Of a stretch of 64,000 nt of DNA, positions 22,354 through 34,167 are shown piece after piece. The stretch covers positions 62,001 to 126,000 of the forward strand of contig CATKHK010000036.1 in the NCBI GenBank assembly GCA_949751835.1. The letters are read 5' to 3'. The position numbers and the translations under genes were made by a program. Positions within the stretch are counted from its first letter, which is position 1, and each line of letters begins with the position of its first letter. The notes under the pieces were generated by a model, which was not told the origin of the DNA, made no database searches, and saw only the letters and a list, made by a program, of their open reading frames with translations. The DNA comes from Blepharisma japonicum (taxonomy: Eukaryota; Ciliophora; Heterotrichea; Heterotrichida; Blepharismidae).

Positions 22354-22972
22354 TTATTAGATTTATTGCACTTATTGATATTTTTTACCTAATAGTTTTA
22401 GTTTCTTTTTACGTATTTTAATCAAAATTATCCAAAAGGAATTATAAATTTATATCTTTACTATATTTGGGGTATAAATTCTTTCTCCGCCTATTGCTTT
22501 AGAATAAAAATTATTTGTCTTGCAAAATTTGAACTCGAATTTTACTCAGATTGTTTTTATAGCTCTATTCCTAAAACCTAAAGATTCCCTATAATCACCA
22601 AGAGTAAATGCCAGTATTATATTATGTGAAGTTTGATACTTAGTTGGAATTTTTCTAATTATTAACTTTTATTTAATTTTCTTTATTTACTTTAACCCTT
22701 TATATGTTAAAAAAGCAGGAACTTTCTTTGCCAATAAGCAGCTTTCCTGAAATCTTCTTCTGATTTTGGATTATTTGGCTAATAAATTTTAATGGAGCTT
22801 AGTAGGTTTCAATTTTTAGACTAAACAAATATTCAATTAAATGCTGCCTATTATAGGGAAAAAATTATATGAAATCTAAGTTCTCATCATAATATATAAA
22901 TAGCTATGAATATTTCTCTTTTATTATATAAATAATTAATTTGATAAGAATATAGTTGATTAAAGATCTGCC

Positions 22973-23095
22973 CACCAATTAGTAAAATCTGCAGCTTCGC
23001 TTTTATAGATTAACCTAAAGGATGGCACTGAATCAAATACAGTCTTTCCTCCACATTTATAATGATTTTCTTATATATGCTACAAAGTCATAAAG
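22973..23095 (-). pseudogene. Propeller-family relic, minus strand
   Basis: Minus strand reads KKIIINVEERLYLIQC, then a worn SIYESE..FTNW equivalent, matching the KILINAEERLYLIEC blade of the family. No frame survives. The rest of 22354..23742 is AT-rich, with a few further weak matches up to about 23300 and nothing else recognisable. Confidence 0.5.
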
Positions 23096-23742
23096 AACTG
23101 TACCAACGCTTTTCTTCTTTCAAGCAAAACATTCTTTCTATGTTACCTTTAGAGTAAATTTGAAATAAAGAAGCAATAAATTTTTAGTTCAACTGATATT
23201 TGTAGGCCTATCTAGTATTTTGTATTCATCTATGATTACTGTAGAACTTTTCGTAATTATCAGGACATAAATACATCAATTTTCTGCTCAAAAAGAAGTT
23301 TTGAGCTTCTAATAATAATTTATACTTAAAGAATTTGCTTTTTTCTCACGATCAAAAATCCGCCATCAAGTAAATTAGGAGCCCATTAATTATCAAACAC
23401 TTTATTTTTAAATAATAAATTTTAGCTCAATAGTCGATTAAAAAGTAAATGATTAGAAAATAAATTGTTATGTAAGGGTTACAAACTATCTAATACAAAA
23501 GAATATCGAAAATTAAAAAATTCCATAGCCTTTTTCTTCTGACTTTGAATTCATTTCTCTCAATTTTAGAATAAGTGAGACAATCTAATTATAAATCTCT
23601 AAATATTTTAACAAAAATTCTAAAAAAACCTATTTAATCATATGGAAAAATCATAAAAGCAGAATCCTCCACTTCAAAAATATTATTTTACATCCAAATA
23701 CAGAAGCAACTTCTCAATACATTATATAAACTAAATTTCTAA

Positions 23743-24615
23743 TTAAGGAGACGCATTAGAACCACAACTCGGGCATTTCTCCACATTATCATCCCTCATT
23801 TCTTTTGCACAGCTTCCACAAATAAGGCAGCCTTTTTCACAAAGCTCTCGGATGTCATCTGTCTTCCTACATCTAATACATCTCACTTCTCTTCCTGCAG
23901 GTGGTGGGACATCAACTGGTTTGGGTAGTGTACCCAAAGCTATTTTAAGGGTATATCTTATTTCCACCGAATATTTATTTTCACATCCAATCCTTGGGCA
24001 CTTCAAGGTATAAAAATCATTCAGGTTATTAATGCAATGCTGAGTTGTGCAGGAATCACACACATTGCAGCCTTCAGCCCTGGCCAGCGAGAACTCAATA
24101 TCGTCTTTTCCTTCATTACAGACTGGACAAGTCTTATAGGTATCATTTAATTTAGTGATCCATCCAGAAATGTCGGATTTTTCTCTTTCAAAGGTTTGCT
24201 TGCCATGTTGGCATCTTTCCTTGTTAAAAAGAAAATCTCTGATGCATTCTCCGCAGTGGTTTTCTTTGCAAGCGTTGAGCTTGTAGTATTTAGGCTTAGA
24301 TCTATGCTCAGCGATATTGTGGACTAATTGAAGAATTTCGATAGGGATTGCTTCAGTTCGGTCAAGCTGCTTTATGCGGCTTAAGAGTATTTCTTTGCCT
24401 TTTTGTCCAATTTGAATGTTGTTTTCAAGAGCAAATTTGGATAAATAGATGGCGAAATTTTTGAATGCTTCTTTGCCTGCTTGAAGGTTAGTGGGGTTTG
24501 CTTGGGATTGGATTGGGGCTGGGGCAACCTTGATTTCTTCTTCAACGGATTTTGAGATTTCTTGTAGATTGCCAGAGCCGTATAAGAAATTGGGCATGTT
24601 TACGCGTGCTTTCAT
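23743..24615 (-). CDS. Cys-rich double RING-like protein
   Basis: 290 aa, starting MKARVNMPNFLYGSGN. The first third is helical and low in Cys. From about residue 115 there are three Cys/His clusters: CKENHCGECI..C.H; CPVCNEG..CNVCDSC..C followed by CPRIGCENKY; and a C-terminal RING-like module CIRCRKTDDIRELCEKGC, CGSCAKEM, CPSCG. The series of zinc sites with a CP..CENKY motif resembles RING/IBR-type ubiquitin ligases, but spacing is irregular and no Rcat Cys can be fixed, so E3 activity is an inference. Single exon, with TGG rather than TGA for its only Trp. Confidence 0.7.
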   Translation of the reverse strand: MKARVNMPNFLYGSGNLQEISKSVEEEIKVAPAPIQSQANPTNLQAGKEAFKNFAIYLSKFALENNIQIGQKGKEILLSRIKQLDRTEAIPIEILQLVHNIAEHRSKPKYYKLNACKENHCGECIRDFLFNKERCQHGKQTFEREKSDISGWITKLNDTYKTCPVCNEGKDDIEFSLARAEGCNVCDSCTTQHCINNLNDFYTLKCPRIGCENKYSVEIRYTLKIALGTLPKPVDVPPPAGREVRCIRCRKTDDIRELCEKGCLICGSCAKEMRDDNVEKCPSCGSNASP

Positions 24616-24849
24616 GATTCTATAATTTATATTACATATTAAGATGATACAAGGAAAAAATTATTAATAATAGAATATTTAATTTTTAGAATAAATTCAA
24701 CTTTACAATTAAATAGCTAAAATAGTGCGAGCGTTAAATAATTATATTTAAAATTGCTAACTATCCCATCCTTATTCTAACTATTCTCCTATTGCATTTT
24801 TATCAGTTATCTTTAAATTAAGCTTAATTAACCTTAAATATGTTTATTG

Positions 24850-25476
24850 TTAGTATCTTAGTAATGGCCGTGTATAATCTGATTTTTCATTGATTTCTTT
24901 TCTTGCAATAAGAAAATACACTGTACTCACAAGAACAATAAATAATGCGACAAACATTAAAACAATTCCGGGTTCTGCTTTAACATCATAATCATGAGAT
25001 AGGCCATCTGGCGGCTCAAGAGTAAAAACCTGACTAATACTTGTATACAAAATAAGTGCAATTATATATAAGGTAGGGTATATATAATGCTCTATATCAT
25101 GCTTCACATAAAGCGAAAAATCTCTTCCTAAATACTTTAGTGATAGCCTTAAAAGACCATAGGCACAAAAGACAAAGGAAATAGATGTAAATATTAAATA
25201 AAGGATTCCTGAGACTTCCCATGCACTTAAACAGTCACAAATTTTTTGAGAATTGTCGTCTGAGCTATCACAAAATTGTCCCTTGAAGTAAGAAAAAGGT
25301 TCTGATTTAAGCACACTAAACCAATCCCCAGAATAATTTACTGACAGCTTTATAAGCCCAATTTCTAAGCTTTCCATGTAGCTAAACTCGTTCACAAAAA
25401 AGGTAATTAGAACAAGCCCAATGTAAACTAAATCAAGACCGATTTTAATCAGAATTTTGTTTTCAGTTCCTGCCAT
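24850..25476 (-). CDS. Four-helix membrane protein, paralogue 1
   Basis: 208 aa with four hydrophobic helices: about 10-28, 90-112, 130-148 and 170-193. An outer loop between helices 1 and 2 carries two or three Cys before SAWEVSG. The tail is charged (ARKEINEKSDYTRPLLRY). The layout is claudin/tetraspan-like, but the claudin W..W..C..C signature is not complete, so the family is left open. Close to 37727..38353 (almost identical) and distantly like 25974..26594. No introns. Confidence 0.75.
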   Translation of the reverse strand: MAGTENKILIKIGLDLVYIGLVLITFFVNEFSYMESLEIGLIKLSVNYSGDWFSVLKSEPFSYFKGQFCDSSDDNSQKICDCLSAWEVSGILYLIFTSISFVFCAYGLLRLSLKYLGRDFSLYVKHDIEHYIYPTLYIIALILYTSISQVFTLEPPDGLSHDYDVKAEPGIVLMFVALFIVLVSTVYFLIARKEINEKSDYTRPLLRY

Positions 25477-25973
25477 TGTTTATATCGAAATTTATTTATT
25501 GCAAAATATCTTTTAATAATAAAATAACTATTGCTTTTGATTGAAAATAATTTAATGAATTTTTGATATAACAAGACAATTGAAATTTATTTAAAGTGAA
25601 TTTTTGATTTAAAAGGCAATTTTTCGTAAATAAAATCTCATTATTTAAAATACTGAATTAGATAAAATTCATAAGCCTAAATTAAGTAATAAAAATTCTT
25701 TTTAAATTGCTATAGCAATTATTTCCTCGTAACAACTTTTTATCTTATAAATCGAGGTTTATTTAGATGACTATCTGACAACTTTATGAAGTAAATAATA
25801 TTTTTTCTTCGTAATGAATATAAGTCACAAATTAGAATATAGGGTTAGTAAAATAGGCAGCAACTTTTACAAGAATAATAGTTTTGGTTTTCATCATCAT
25901 AATAATTTTTGCAAGATATTATTAATTATTTCTTAAAAATAAAAATGCGCTAAAAGATTGGATTAAACTTTGC
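25477..25973. other. AT-rich spacer
   Basis: About 500 bp between two same-strand paralogues. No ORF, RNA gene or repeat recognised; presumably contains the promoter of the gene at 25476. Confidence 0.4.
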
Positions 25974-26594
25974 TTATTTAAGAAAATAATTCTTTAAAAA
26001 TGGTTTCATAAGCTCTGATTTTTGTTCAAACTTTTTTCCTTCAACAAGAAAATAAATTGCACTTATAAAGCTAATCAAGAAAGCTGTAATCATTAGAATA
26101 AGTCCAACTTCAATTGCCGCACTGTCGCTGGTTTTATTTTCATACTCAACATTAATTTCAGTCGTAAATACTCCACTAATAATTATATAAAGAAAAGAAC
26201 CAAAAAAGCTAAGAATTGGGTAAATATATCAGTCCAAATCGTATTTTATGGTTAATAGAACATCTTTATCAGCAAATCTAAGTGACAGCCTAAGAAGCAC
26301 GTATGTACAAAAAACAAGCGAGAGGGATGAAAATAATAAATAATAGACCCCTGCAGCTTCCCAATATTTTAAATAATCACAAAAGGTATCTTCCTCATTT
26401 ATACAAATTCGATTTGTATAATTAGAAAAGAGTATAGCTGGCTCTTCAAGATGAGTATCTGACACTTTTGTGAGATAAATTGACAATCTTTCATTGTAAC
26501 TAAAAATAGGCACAAAAAAAGAGATTAGGATAGTTAAAATATAAGCAAAATCGAGCACGATCTTTACCAGAATACTCATTTTTACTTTTTCCAT
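25974..26594 (-). CDS. Four-helix membrane protein, paralogue 2 (divergent)
   Basis: 206 aa, one frame with TGA as Trp at 26226..26228 (YDLDWYIYP, where the paralogues have HDIEHYIYP). Same plan as 24850..25476: helix 1 at the N-terminus, a loop with C..C..YLKYWE, three further helices, and a charged tail (EGKKFEQKSEL). Residue identity with the other two is modest, so this is an old duplicate beside a younger pair. Likely a plasma- or vacuolar-membrane protein; role unknown. Confidence 0.75.
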
Positions 26595-27433
26595 TAAATA
26601 TAAATGTCTAATAATATCTGAAATTTTTTACAAATTCCAAAAAAATTTAGAACACAATGAGGAAGAAGTATTTTATCCTTTCTTTAAAATCCTTATACTG
26701 GAATATAAAAACCTCGAATCTTAAGTCTTTTATGCATCCCCGTAAAAAATTAGGATTTAGCAGAATTAATTAATTTTATTTATGACAAATTTTACTCAAA
26801 GGATAAAACCATGAAAATAGTTCTTTTCTGATCAATAAAAAGTCGGTTGAAAAACATTAGAAGAGTAATTATTTTAAATCAGACTTATATTTCTTTTAAA
26901 AGAATTGCTGCATCAAAACATTTGGTAAATTTGCCAAAATTAAGTCATTAAAACTTATCAGGTTACTTTTATCTATAGCTATAGTGTGCGATATCAACAT
27001 CGAGCACATTTTGAAATTATAAATCTACTCAAAAAATGGAATTTATTAGATAATTTTTATTTCCAAACAAAATTAAAAAATGAATAGAAAAATTGTTTTT
27101 TGAAGTTCTATAATCAAATAAACATATATATATTGGTTTTGATAAAATAAAGTGCTTTAAAATGATATTTCATGGAATTATTTATGAAAATAAAGCTCTT
27201 GATTTCTTTATTTCATAGAAATATTCTAGGATACTTCTCGTTCTTGAAAAAATAATTAAGTTGAATTGTCTATTAATTGTTAAGTAGTAGGGAAATGATC
27301 TTTTAAAAATTCTGTAATTAGTTTAGAATTAATTTTGTAAATTAAATTAGGAAAATTAAAATTATATATATGCGAATTTTAAAAGAAGAATGAAATTTAA
27401 AGAGCCGTTTAAACCGACAATAACAATGCTTAT
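26595..27433. other. AT-rich spacer
   Basis: About 840 bp with no supported gene. Several short ORFs, none with coding composition. Nothing else seen. Confidence 0.4.
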
Positions 27434-27570
27434 ATGGAGATCAAGCGTTGCTTCGAGCCAGGCAAAGTTTGATGTTGAAGTTGTGCCTATGCATTAAGCC
27501 TGAGAAATGTAGGAATGCATAATTAATTGTATAATAAAGCTCATAACTTGGAATCTATTATGATATAAGA
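27434..27570 (+). pseudogene. Isolated B-box relic, 4 kb outside the array
   Basis: MEIKRCFEPGK followed by C.YA, LSLRN and a worn remainder matches the B-box start of copy 1 (MEFKRCFEPGC). Stops and indels follow at once. It shows that family members once extended, or were scattered, beyond 23 kb. 27571..28040 has no recognisable content. Confidence 0.55.
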
Positions 27571-28040
27571 GAGATTAAGTTTATTTCTAACTCTTTAATT
27601 TTAGTTTGCTGTTAAGATTGAGTAGATTAAGACTTTTGAGAGTCTTTAGCTAGCAAATCATTTTAGGTCTTGAGCTGAAAATAGTTGTGCCATAGCCTTT
27701 ATGGATCAAAAAATAGGTAGACTATCCTAAGCAACGACATCTAGAGTTGAAAAGCATTTTTCACTAGTGCTTTGCTATTATGTGCACTTTATTTATCCAG
27801 GTGTTCCATCTAAAAGTAGCATATCTTGATTAATTAGAGAGGTGATATCCTAAACCCAATTAATTAAAACAAACATAGCGTTCATTATTAATCGGGGTGT
27901 AAGCAAGAGTCCAACCTAATGAAGATTTTTTATAAAATTCCCCAAAAGCGATATTTCCATGCATGCTTTAAAAGTTAAAAATGCTTACCTCCATTATTAC
28001 TATATAAATTAATAATTTAATAATCTTTATCAACCAAGTC

Positions 28041-28319
28041 ATGCAAAAAAATAATTTAATAGAAGGCATGGAGTATAATTGAGAAGATGGGTCTAATTAT
28101 ACAAGACAATTAAAAGCCAATGTAATTAATAGGATTAGAAAATATGTGGATTGACGGCAGGCAATAATATTTAGGAGATTGAATAGATGGAATTATGAAC
28201 AGATTCAGAGTTTTTCTTGAAAGGATGAACGATTTAGAGGCAAAAATCAGGATGCTGGTATTCAATTTCTACATATGAGAGTGTATCCAAAAATAAATGA
28301 AATTTATGAAAATTGTTAA
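28041..28319 (+). CDS. Unidentified Trp-rich ORF, possibly a fragment
   Basis: 92 codons from ATG to TAA with TGA as Trp, e.g. MEYNWEDGSNY, RKYVDWRQAIIF, NRWNYEQIQSFSWKDERF. The composition looks like real protein, not AT-rich noise. After the TAA the same frame continues ERQWYPEELGLIEYKHAKMF to another stop near 28395, so it may be a broken longer gene. No domain recognised. 28400..28815 holds a perfect hairpin (28453..28471) and otherwise AT-rich DNA. Confidence 0.4.
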
Positions 28320-28815
28320 GAAAGACAATGATACCCCGAAGAACTAGGATTAATTGAATATAAGCATGCTAAAATGTTTAGACTGTCCATATAAATGATA
28401 ATTATAGTTAAATAACTCATCTTATATCTAAAACTTCTAAATTATTGTTTTGAAATCGCTTCGAGCGATTTTATAAATAAATATGCAAATTTTTTTAAAG
28501 TTAAAGTAAAATAATATCGAAAGATAGTTAATCTATAGAAAAGTCATTTATAAACTAAATCTATAGCTGCTATTTATGTGAATTATATATTTACTCTATT
28601 TCTGAAGTTATCTCACAAATCTTTTAAAAACTGCAATTGGACAGATAAAAGTTATTATACGATTGATAAAGAGAACTGCTTTATAATAGTAAAATATTAT
28701 AAAATTGAAACGTTTGAACTCTTTTAAAGAATATTTTAAATAAAGAACTTAAAATTTTATGTATTGACAAATATCCATATTAGAGCAAAAATATTTGTCA
28801 GATGACATAAGTAAA

Positions 28816-31800
28816 ATGGAGCTTCAACCTCTACATAATTTAGGTCAAAGCTCTTACAAATATTTCCCAGCGCTTCCTACAAGAAAGCCAGGATTCTTAT
28901 CAATGACTTTCTTCACATGAGTAAAATCGATTCTTGATTTAAGCAAAAATAAAGTTGTTACTCTCGATGATGCTTACCCTCTTCCTGACGGTGAAAAAGC
29001 AGAGAATGAAGAACTCACCAATAAATTGAAAAAGCACAAACTCTTTTGGGCTATTATTCTTTCCAATATAAAACTGATACTTTTATCTGTTTTTTTAGGA
29101 AATATTTGTGCATTATTAGATCTATCAGCCCCTTTGTTTATCGATTGACTCATTATTTACATCGAGTCTGATGAGAAACCTCTTATAACTGGGATCTATA
29201 TTTTATTAGGCTTTTCAGTTCTTAATATACTATATCAGTTATTAACAGCAAGGATGAAATTTAATGATATGCGCATCAAGATAAGGGTTAAAAATTCCTT
29301 GTCAAATGCAATTTATATGAAAGTCCTAAAAGCTTCAAAAACTCCTGAAGGGCTTGGAGTAAACATTCTTGAAGTAGATGCAGAAAAAATCTACTCTGTC
29401 TTTGCTGATCTTGGACTTTTCATCTCATGCCCAGCTCAAGCTATTTTGTCGATTTATTTAATCTACTTACAAGTAGGATCTGCAGTTCTTGCTGGATTAG
29501 GAGCGTTGCTTATATGTTTAATGCTAAGCTATTTCTCTTCATCATTGTTGGAGAAATATCAAACTGAATTGATGACAATAAGAGATGAAAGGATAGAAGT
29601 GTCATCTCAATTCTTTGGAAATATTAAAATCATCAAAGCCTACGTATGAGAAAACTTCTTCAAAAACCGAATCCATGATATCCGTAAAAGAGAGCTCTCA
29701 TCTCTCAAATCTTATCATATAGCTGATGCAGCATCATCATATTTATTCTGGTCGACTTCAAGCCTAACTGCAGCTTCTGTATTTATCTACTATACACAAG
29801 TTATGGGAGAAAGCTTAAACCCAAGAGTTACTTTTGTAACTTTAACAACTTTGCTCATTCTCCAAGCCTCTCTTCAAGTACTTCCTTTTATATTGACTAA
29901 CATAATTTTATGCTTTGTAAGCATAAAAAGAGTGCAAAAATTCCTCGATGTCAATGACTTGAGTGAGCTTCCTAAAAGTGATACCGTCGAAATCAAAAAT
30001 TGTTCATTTGAATTTGATGGAAAAACTCTATTAAATGATATCAGCCTTAATTTAAAGAAAAACGAATTCATCGCTATTGTTGGGCCAGTTGGGAGTGGGA
30101 AGTCATCACTTCTCAATGCAATTATGGGAGAACTTCAGGTAAAATCAGGAGATATTCGTGTTAATGACCAAATTGCATATGCACCTTCTTTGGAATCTTG
30201 GCTCCAAAACGACAGCTTAAGGAATAATATTTTATTTGGAAAGCCATATAATGAGAGCTGATACTTAAAAGTAATAGACTCGTGCTGCTTAGCACAAGAT
30301 ATAAATTCCTTGCCTGATAAAGATTTAACAGAAATAGGAGAAAAAGGTATCAATTTAAGCGGGGGACAAAAAGCGAGAGTATGCTTAGCAAGAGCTGTCT
30401 ATGCTGATAAAGAAATTTACCTCCTTGATGATCCACTTAGCTCTGTTGACAATTTTGTAGCAGGCTCAATAATGAATAACTGTTTTCTTAATCTGCTCTC
30501 CAACAAGACACGAATTCTCGTTACTCATCGTTTAAACATTTTAGACAAAGTAGACCGTATTGTTGTCTTAGAAGATGGAAAGATAAGCCAAATTTCTGAG
30601 CCTGCTTCTTTAAGTATTCAAGAATCACTTATAGAGAAGAGTGATTTTAAACTCCATGATATTCCTTATGAGCCTAAAAAGCTAATAGAAGATGAAGAAA
30701 AAGAATCAGGAAAAGTAAGCAGCAAAGTCTATAAGGATTATTTTGAATTCTCAGGAGGATACACCATGACAGTGCTAGCTTGTATATCCATAGTTCTCTG
30801 GACTGCAGCTCGCATGTCAGGAGACATAGTCTTGAAAGAATGAAGTACCAATCCCAGTGATGTATTCACACTCCTAATTATATATTTGTGCTTAAGAGTT
30901 GGAGGAGACATTTTAGTACCTTTAAGAGGGATTCTTCTCAATTACTTTGTTGGTACCAGAGCTTCACAAAGAATTCATGACAAAATGATTGAATCTTTCA
31001 CAAGAGCGCCAGTCAATTTATTCTATGATGTAACACCAACAGGGAGAATTTTGAACAGACTAAGCAAGGATATGGATGAAATTGATGAAAGTGTACCTTA
31101 TGCTATTGGCTCAACCATAGTCCTATTAGGAGAGAACAGCGCACTAATTTTAATGGTTCTCATATATATTCCATATCTAGTTTTTGCACTGCCTTTATTC
31201 ATTTATTTTGCGCTAAAGATGAAAGATGCGTACTTAGGAGCTTCAAGGGAATTGACAAGACTTGAAGCCATCTCAATATCTCCAATTCTTAATCATTTTT
31301 CTGAAACATTAACAGGTGCTAAACTCATTCGAGCCTTTAAGCAAACCGAAAATTTTCACACTAAGAACTATAATTTATTAAATATCAATTCAAGAATCCT
31401 TTATTCACTAGGAGCCTGTGAGTGCTGAATTGACTTATACCTTGGACTTTTGAGTTCTGCTTGCATATTTATTTTGGTTTTTTCAATCATTATGCTAAGA
31501 AACGATCTATCTGCGGCAACTGTTGGGTTATGTCTAGCTTATATTATTCCATTGCCAATAGACATGCATTATTTGATTCGTGATTTTACATATTTAGAAA
31601 ATACGATAATTTCAGTTGAAAGAGCTAAACAGTATATGAACATTCCTGCAGAGAAGCCAAGCCTGCTGCAGACTGATAAAAATTTAGGGTGCTGGCCTGA
31701 AAGTCCAGCAATTGAATTCAGGAATGTTTTCATGAAATACAGGCCTGATACGCCATATATTTTAAAAGGAGTAAATTTTAAGATTGGAGCATCAAAACGA

Positions 31801-32406
31801 ATAGGATTTGTAGGAAGGACCGGGAGTGGAAAGTCTTCTGTTTTTCTTGCGCTATTAAGAATTGTTGAAATTGATAAGGGAATTATTTTTATTGATGGAG
31901 TAGACATATCACATATAGGGTTAGATAAGTTAAGGTCAGCAATTACATTAGTTCCTCAAGATCCATTAGTCTTTTCTTCCACTCTAAGAAATAATTTAGA
32001 TCCATGTGGACTCAAATCAGACAATGAAATTAAAAAAGCTTTGGAAGAAGTCAATCTCTCAAAATTCTCAATTGATCACGATATCAAAGGCAGTGGATCA
32101 AATATATCAGCTGGAGAAAAGCAGCTCATCAGTATAGCTAGAGCCATGCTTGCACATACAAAAATAATTTTATTTGATGAAGCAACTGCTGGAGTTCATC
32201 AAGAGAGTGATCACGAAATCCAGAATTTAATAAGAGGGAAGTTCTTTAACTGCACTATTCTCACTATTGCCCATAGACTCATAACAGTTATGGAAAGCGA
32301 CTTTATTATTGTGATGCAAGATGGAATTGCTGCTGAAATAGGAAGCCCTGAAGAGCTATTGAGAAAAGATTCGCTCTTTAAAAAAATCAAAGATCATATC
32401 CATTAA
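28816..32406 (+). CDS. ABCC/MRP-type ABC transporter (full transporter)
   Basis: 1196 aa in one frame with TGA as Trp at conserved sites (IDWLIIY, KAYVWENF, ESWYLKV, ECWIDLY). Order: short cytosolic N-terminus, membrane domain 1, NBD1 with Walker A GPVGSGKSS (about 423), signature LSGGQKARVCLARA (about 514) and Walker B YLLDDPLSSVD; membrane domain 2; NBD2 with Walker A GRTGSGKSS (about 1000), signature ISAGEKQLISIARA (about 1097) and Walker B ILFDEATAGV. Asp in place of the catalytic Glu in NBD1 is the ABCC hallmark. It lacks the extra N-terminal membrane domain of long MRPs, matching short MRP4/CFTR-like members. Probable exporter of organic anions or conjugates at the plasma or vacuole membrane. 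Confidence 0.93.
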
Positions 32407-32657
32407 TTATTTCTTGATTAAAATTAGTAATTAATGAAGATTAAATAGATTATTTTTATATTAGAATTATAGAATAATTCAGATTTTCAGATTTTCAATT
32501 ATTGAAGCATATTATTGTAAATATTAGTTGATGATTAATTAGTTATAATTGTAATTAATCTTATTCACTTTTCAAATATCTAACCCATTACAGTTAATAT
32601 TCAAAAAAATTATCTATATTTTTATTTTGAAATGAATTTAGATTGAATTAATCCTAA

Positions 32658-33670
32658 TTAAATTGCTGTTGCACTGACAGCATAGTCTTGAATCGATGGA
32701 ATTTGAGCCACACTATCTAGCCTAAAGCCAGTTTCATTAAGTAAAGCTTCAAATTGCTCCTTCGTTCTTTCTTTTCCATTTAACATAGCCATCATGTGAA
32801 TATCAGCCATTCTTGCGTGAAGATAATGCTTATTTGATCTATTAATGACATTTTCTATTATCTTGAGTTGTTTTCCTACCTCTAAAGCCCTTCTGCAATT
32901 CTGCAAAATCTTTTTGGAATGTTCATCATCCCAATCATGTAAAATATGCTTCATAATTATGCACTCAAAGCCTTCGGGGACATGATTTAAAAAACTGCCT
33001 GAAATTACACTGAATTTTTCTTGTAAATTGTGATCTGCCAAAGTTTTTTCTGCTTTAGATTTGACTTCTTCAAGCTCATAAACAGCACCTGATATATGAG
33101 AGTTCCATTTTAATAACTCGATAAGAAGTGAGCCATCCCCTTCACCTACGTCAAGAACTCTTTTTACTGACGAGAGATCAACTATTTTGTAGCCATCCCC
33201 AAAAATTTTGGTAACTGCTGCCAATGTCCTTTGGAAAGTTTCTAAGAGATCTGGATGAGCCGCGAGGTAGTCAAAAGAATGGCATCCAAAATGTAATTCA
33301 GCAGAAGATGTATTCTGTTTGACTGATTCAGAAAATTTTGAAAGCATTTCAAGCTCAAATGGATTTCCAAGCCATCTGGCTATTGCATTGATTTTTTCGT
33401 CTATTAGAGCTTCAGATAGAGAAGAATTTGACCATAAGCCAGTTTCTTGATTAAATGAGAAGAATCCCAAAGACTCTAAAGCAAATAAAATACGTTCTAG
33501 CTTTTCTGGAATTGCTGAAGTTTGTTCTGCTAAATGAGAAAAAGGTTTTGGTTCAGCAAGAAGATGTGGGATGTCAAGGTCAACAACGGTATAAATCATC
33601 GCTGCTACTTGAGGTCCCAATAAGAGCTGATATATTTTACCTAAGTAGCAAGTCTGTCATCACCCTCCAT
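32658..33670 (-). CDS. COMT-type (class II) SAM-dependent O-methyltransferase
   Basis: The bulk frame (32658..33640) has the plan of plant COMT/animal ASMT enzymes: N-terminal dimerisation helices (LLLGPQVAAMIYTVVDLDIP), SAM site VLDVGEGDGSLLIELL, then MKHILHDWDDEHSKKIL with the catalytic-type His of HDW, and a C-terminal EQFEALLNETGFR block. It has no ATG at its upstream end. The nearest ATG (33670..33668) is in another frame; a GT..AG intron of 23 nt (complement 33641..33663) would join ATGGAGG to GTAAAATATATCAG and give MEGKIYQLLLGPQ, 329 aa. The intron is inferred. Substrate unknown; phenolic or indolic compounds are typical. Confidence 0.85.
33641..33663 (-). other. Candidate 23-nt intron in the O-methyltransferase
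   Basis: GTGATGACAGACTTGCTACTTAG, removed to place the start codon in frame. It is longer than the 15-nt introns elsewhere in the window, so a base indel in the first codons is the rival explanation. Confidence 0.4.
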
Positions 33671-34167
33671 TTTAATTATAAACTTTTTAATAGTAAGATT
33701 TTAATGGATAACCGAATGATTAAATAATTTTATGATAGTTGAAAAATTTATTTAAATAATAATTAAACTCGGTGTAGTTATGATTAATAATCTATTGCAC
33801 CAACTTTAAGTGTTAATTCTTTCTTTATTTAGCAACATTTTATCATAAATTAATTGTTTCCTTATAAATTTGTAACTTAACTTTGAAGTATATCCGCTTT
33901 TTGCATCTTGCTATAATCCTATGAATGAATTAAATTTTTTGGAGACAAAAAATAGATATTGTTACTAAAATACGTATAATTTTATTCAAAAAATTTTCTC
34001 TTGATTTCTGCGACTAATAAAATTTGTACTTTAAAGCATAAAGATGCATGCTTATAAGGGTGTTAGTTTAAACATTAGCTATTAAAATAATAGTTAGTAT
34101 TTTTACTTTTACTGCAGATTTTGCACTCGTGTAGAATCGCTTAAGGACTTGCCTATATACTGGTTCT
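33671..34167. other. AT-rich spacer
   Basis: About 500 bp upstream of the methyltransferase and downstream of the GTPase, both on the minus strand. No gene or repeat recognised. Confidence 0.4.

Noticed and set aside
33630-33643. 14-nt GT..AG stretch (GTAAAATATATCAG) as the methyltransferase intron
   Set aside because: It would leave the in-frame TAG just before it in place, so it cannot rescue the frame.
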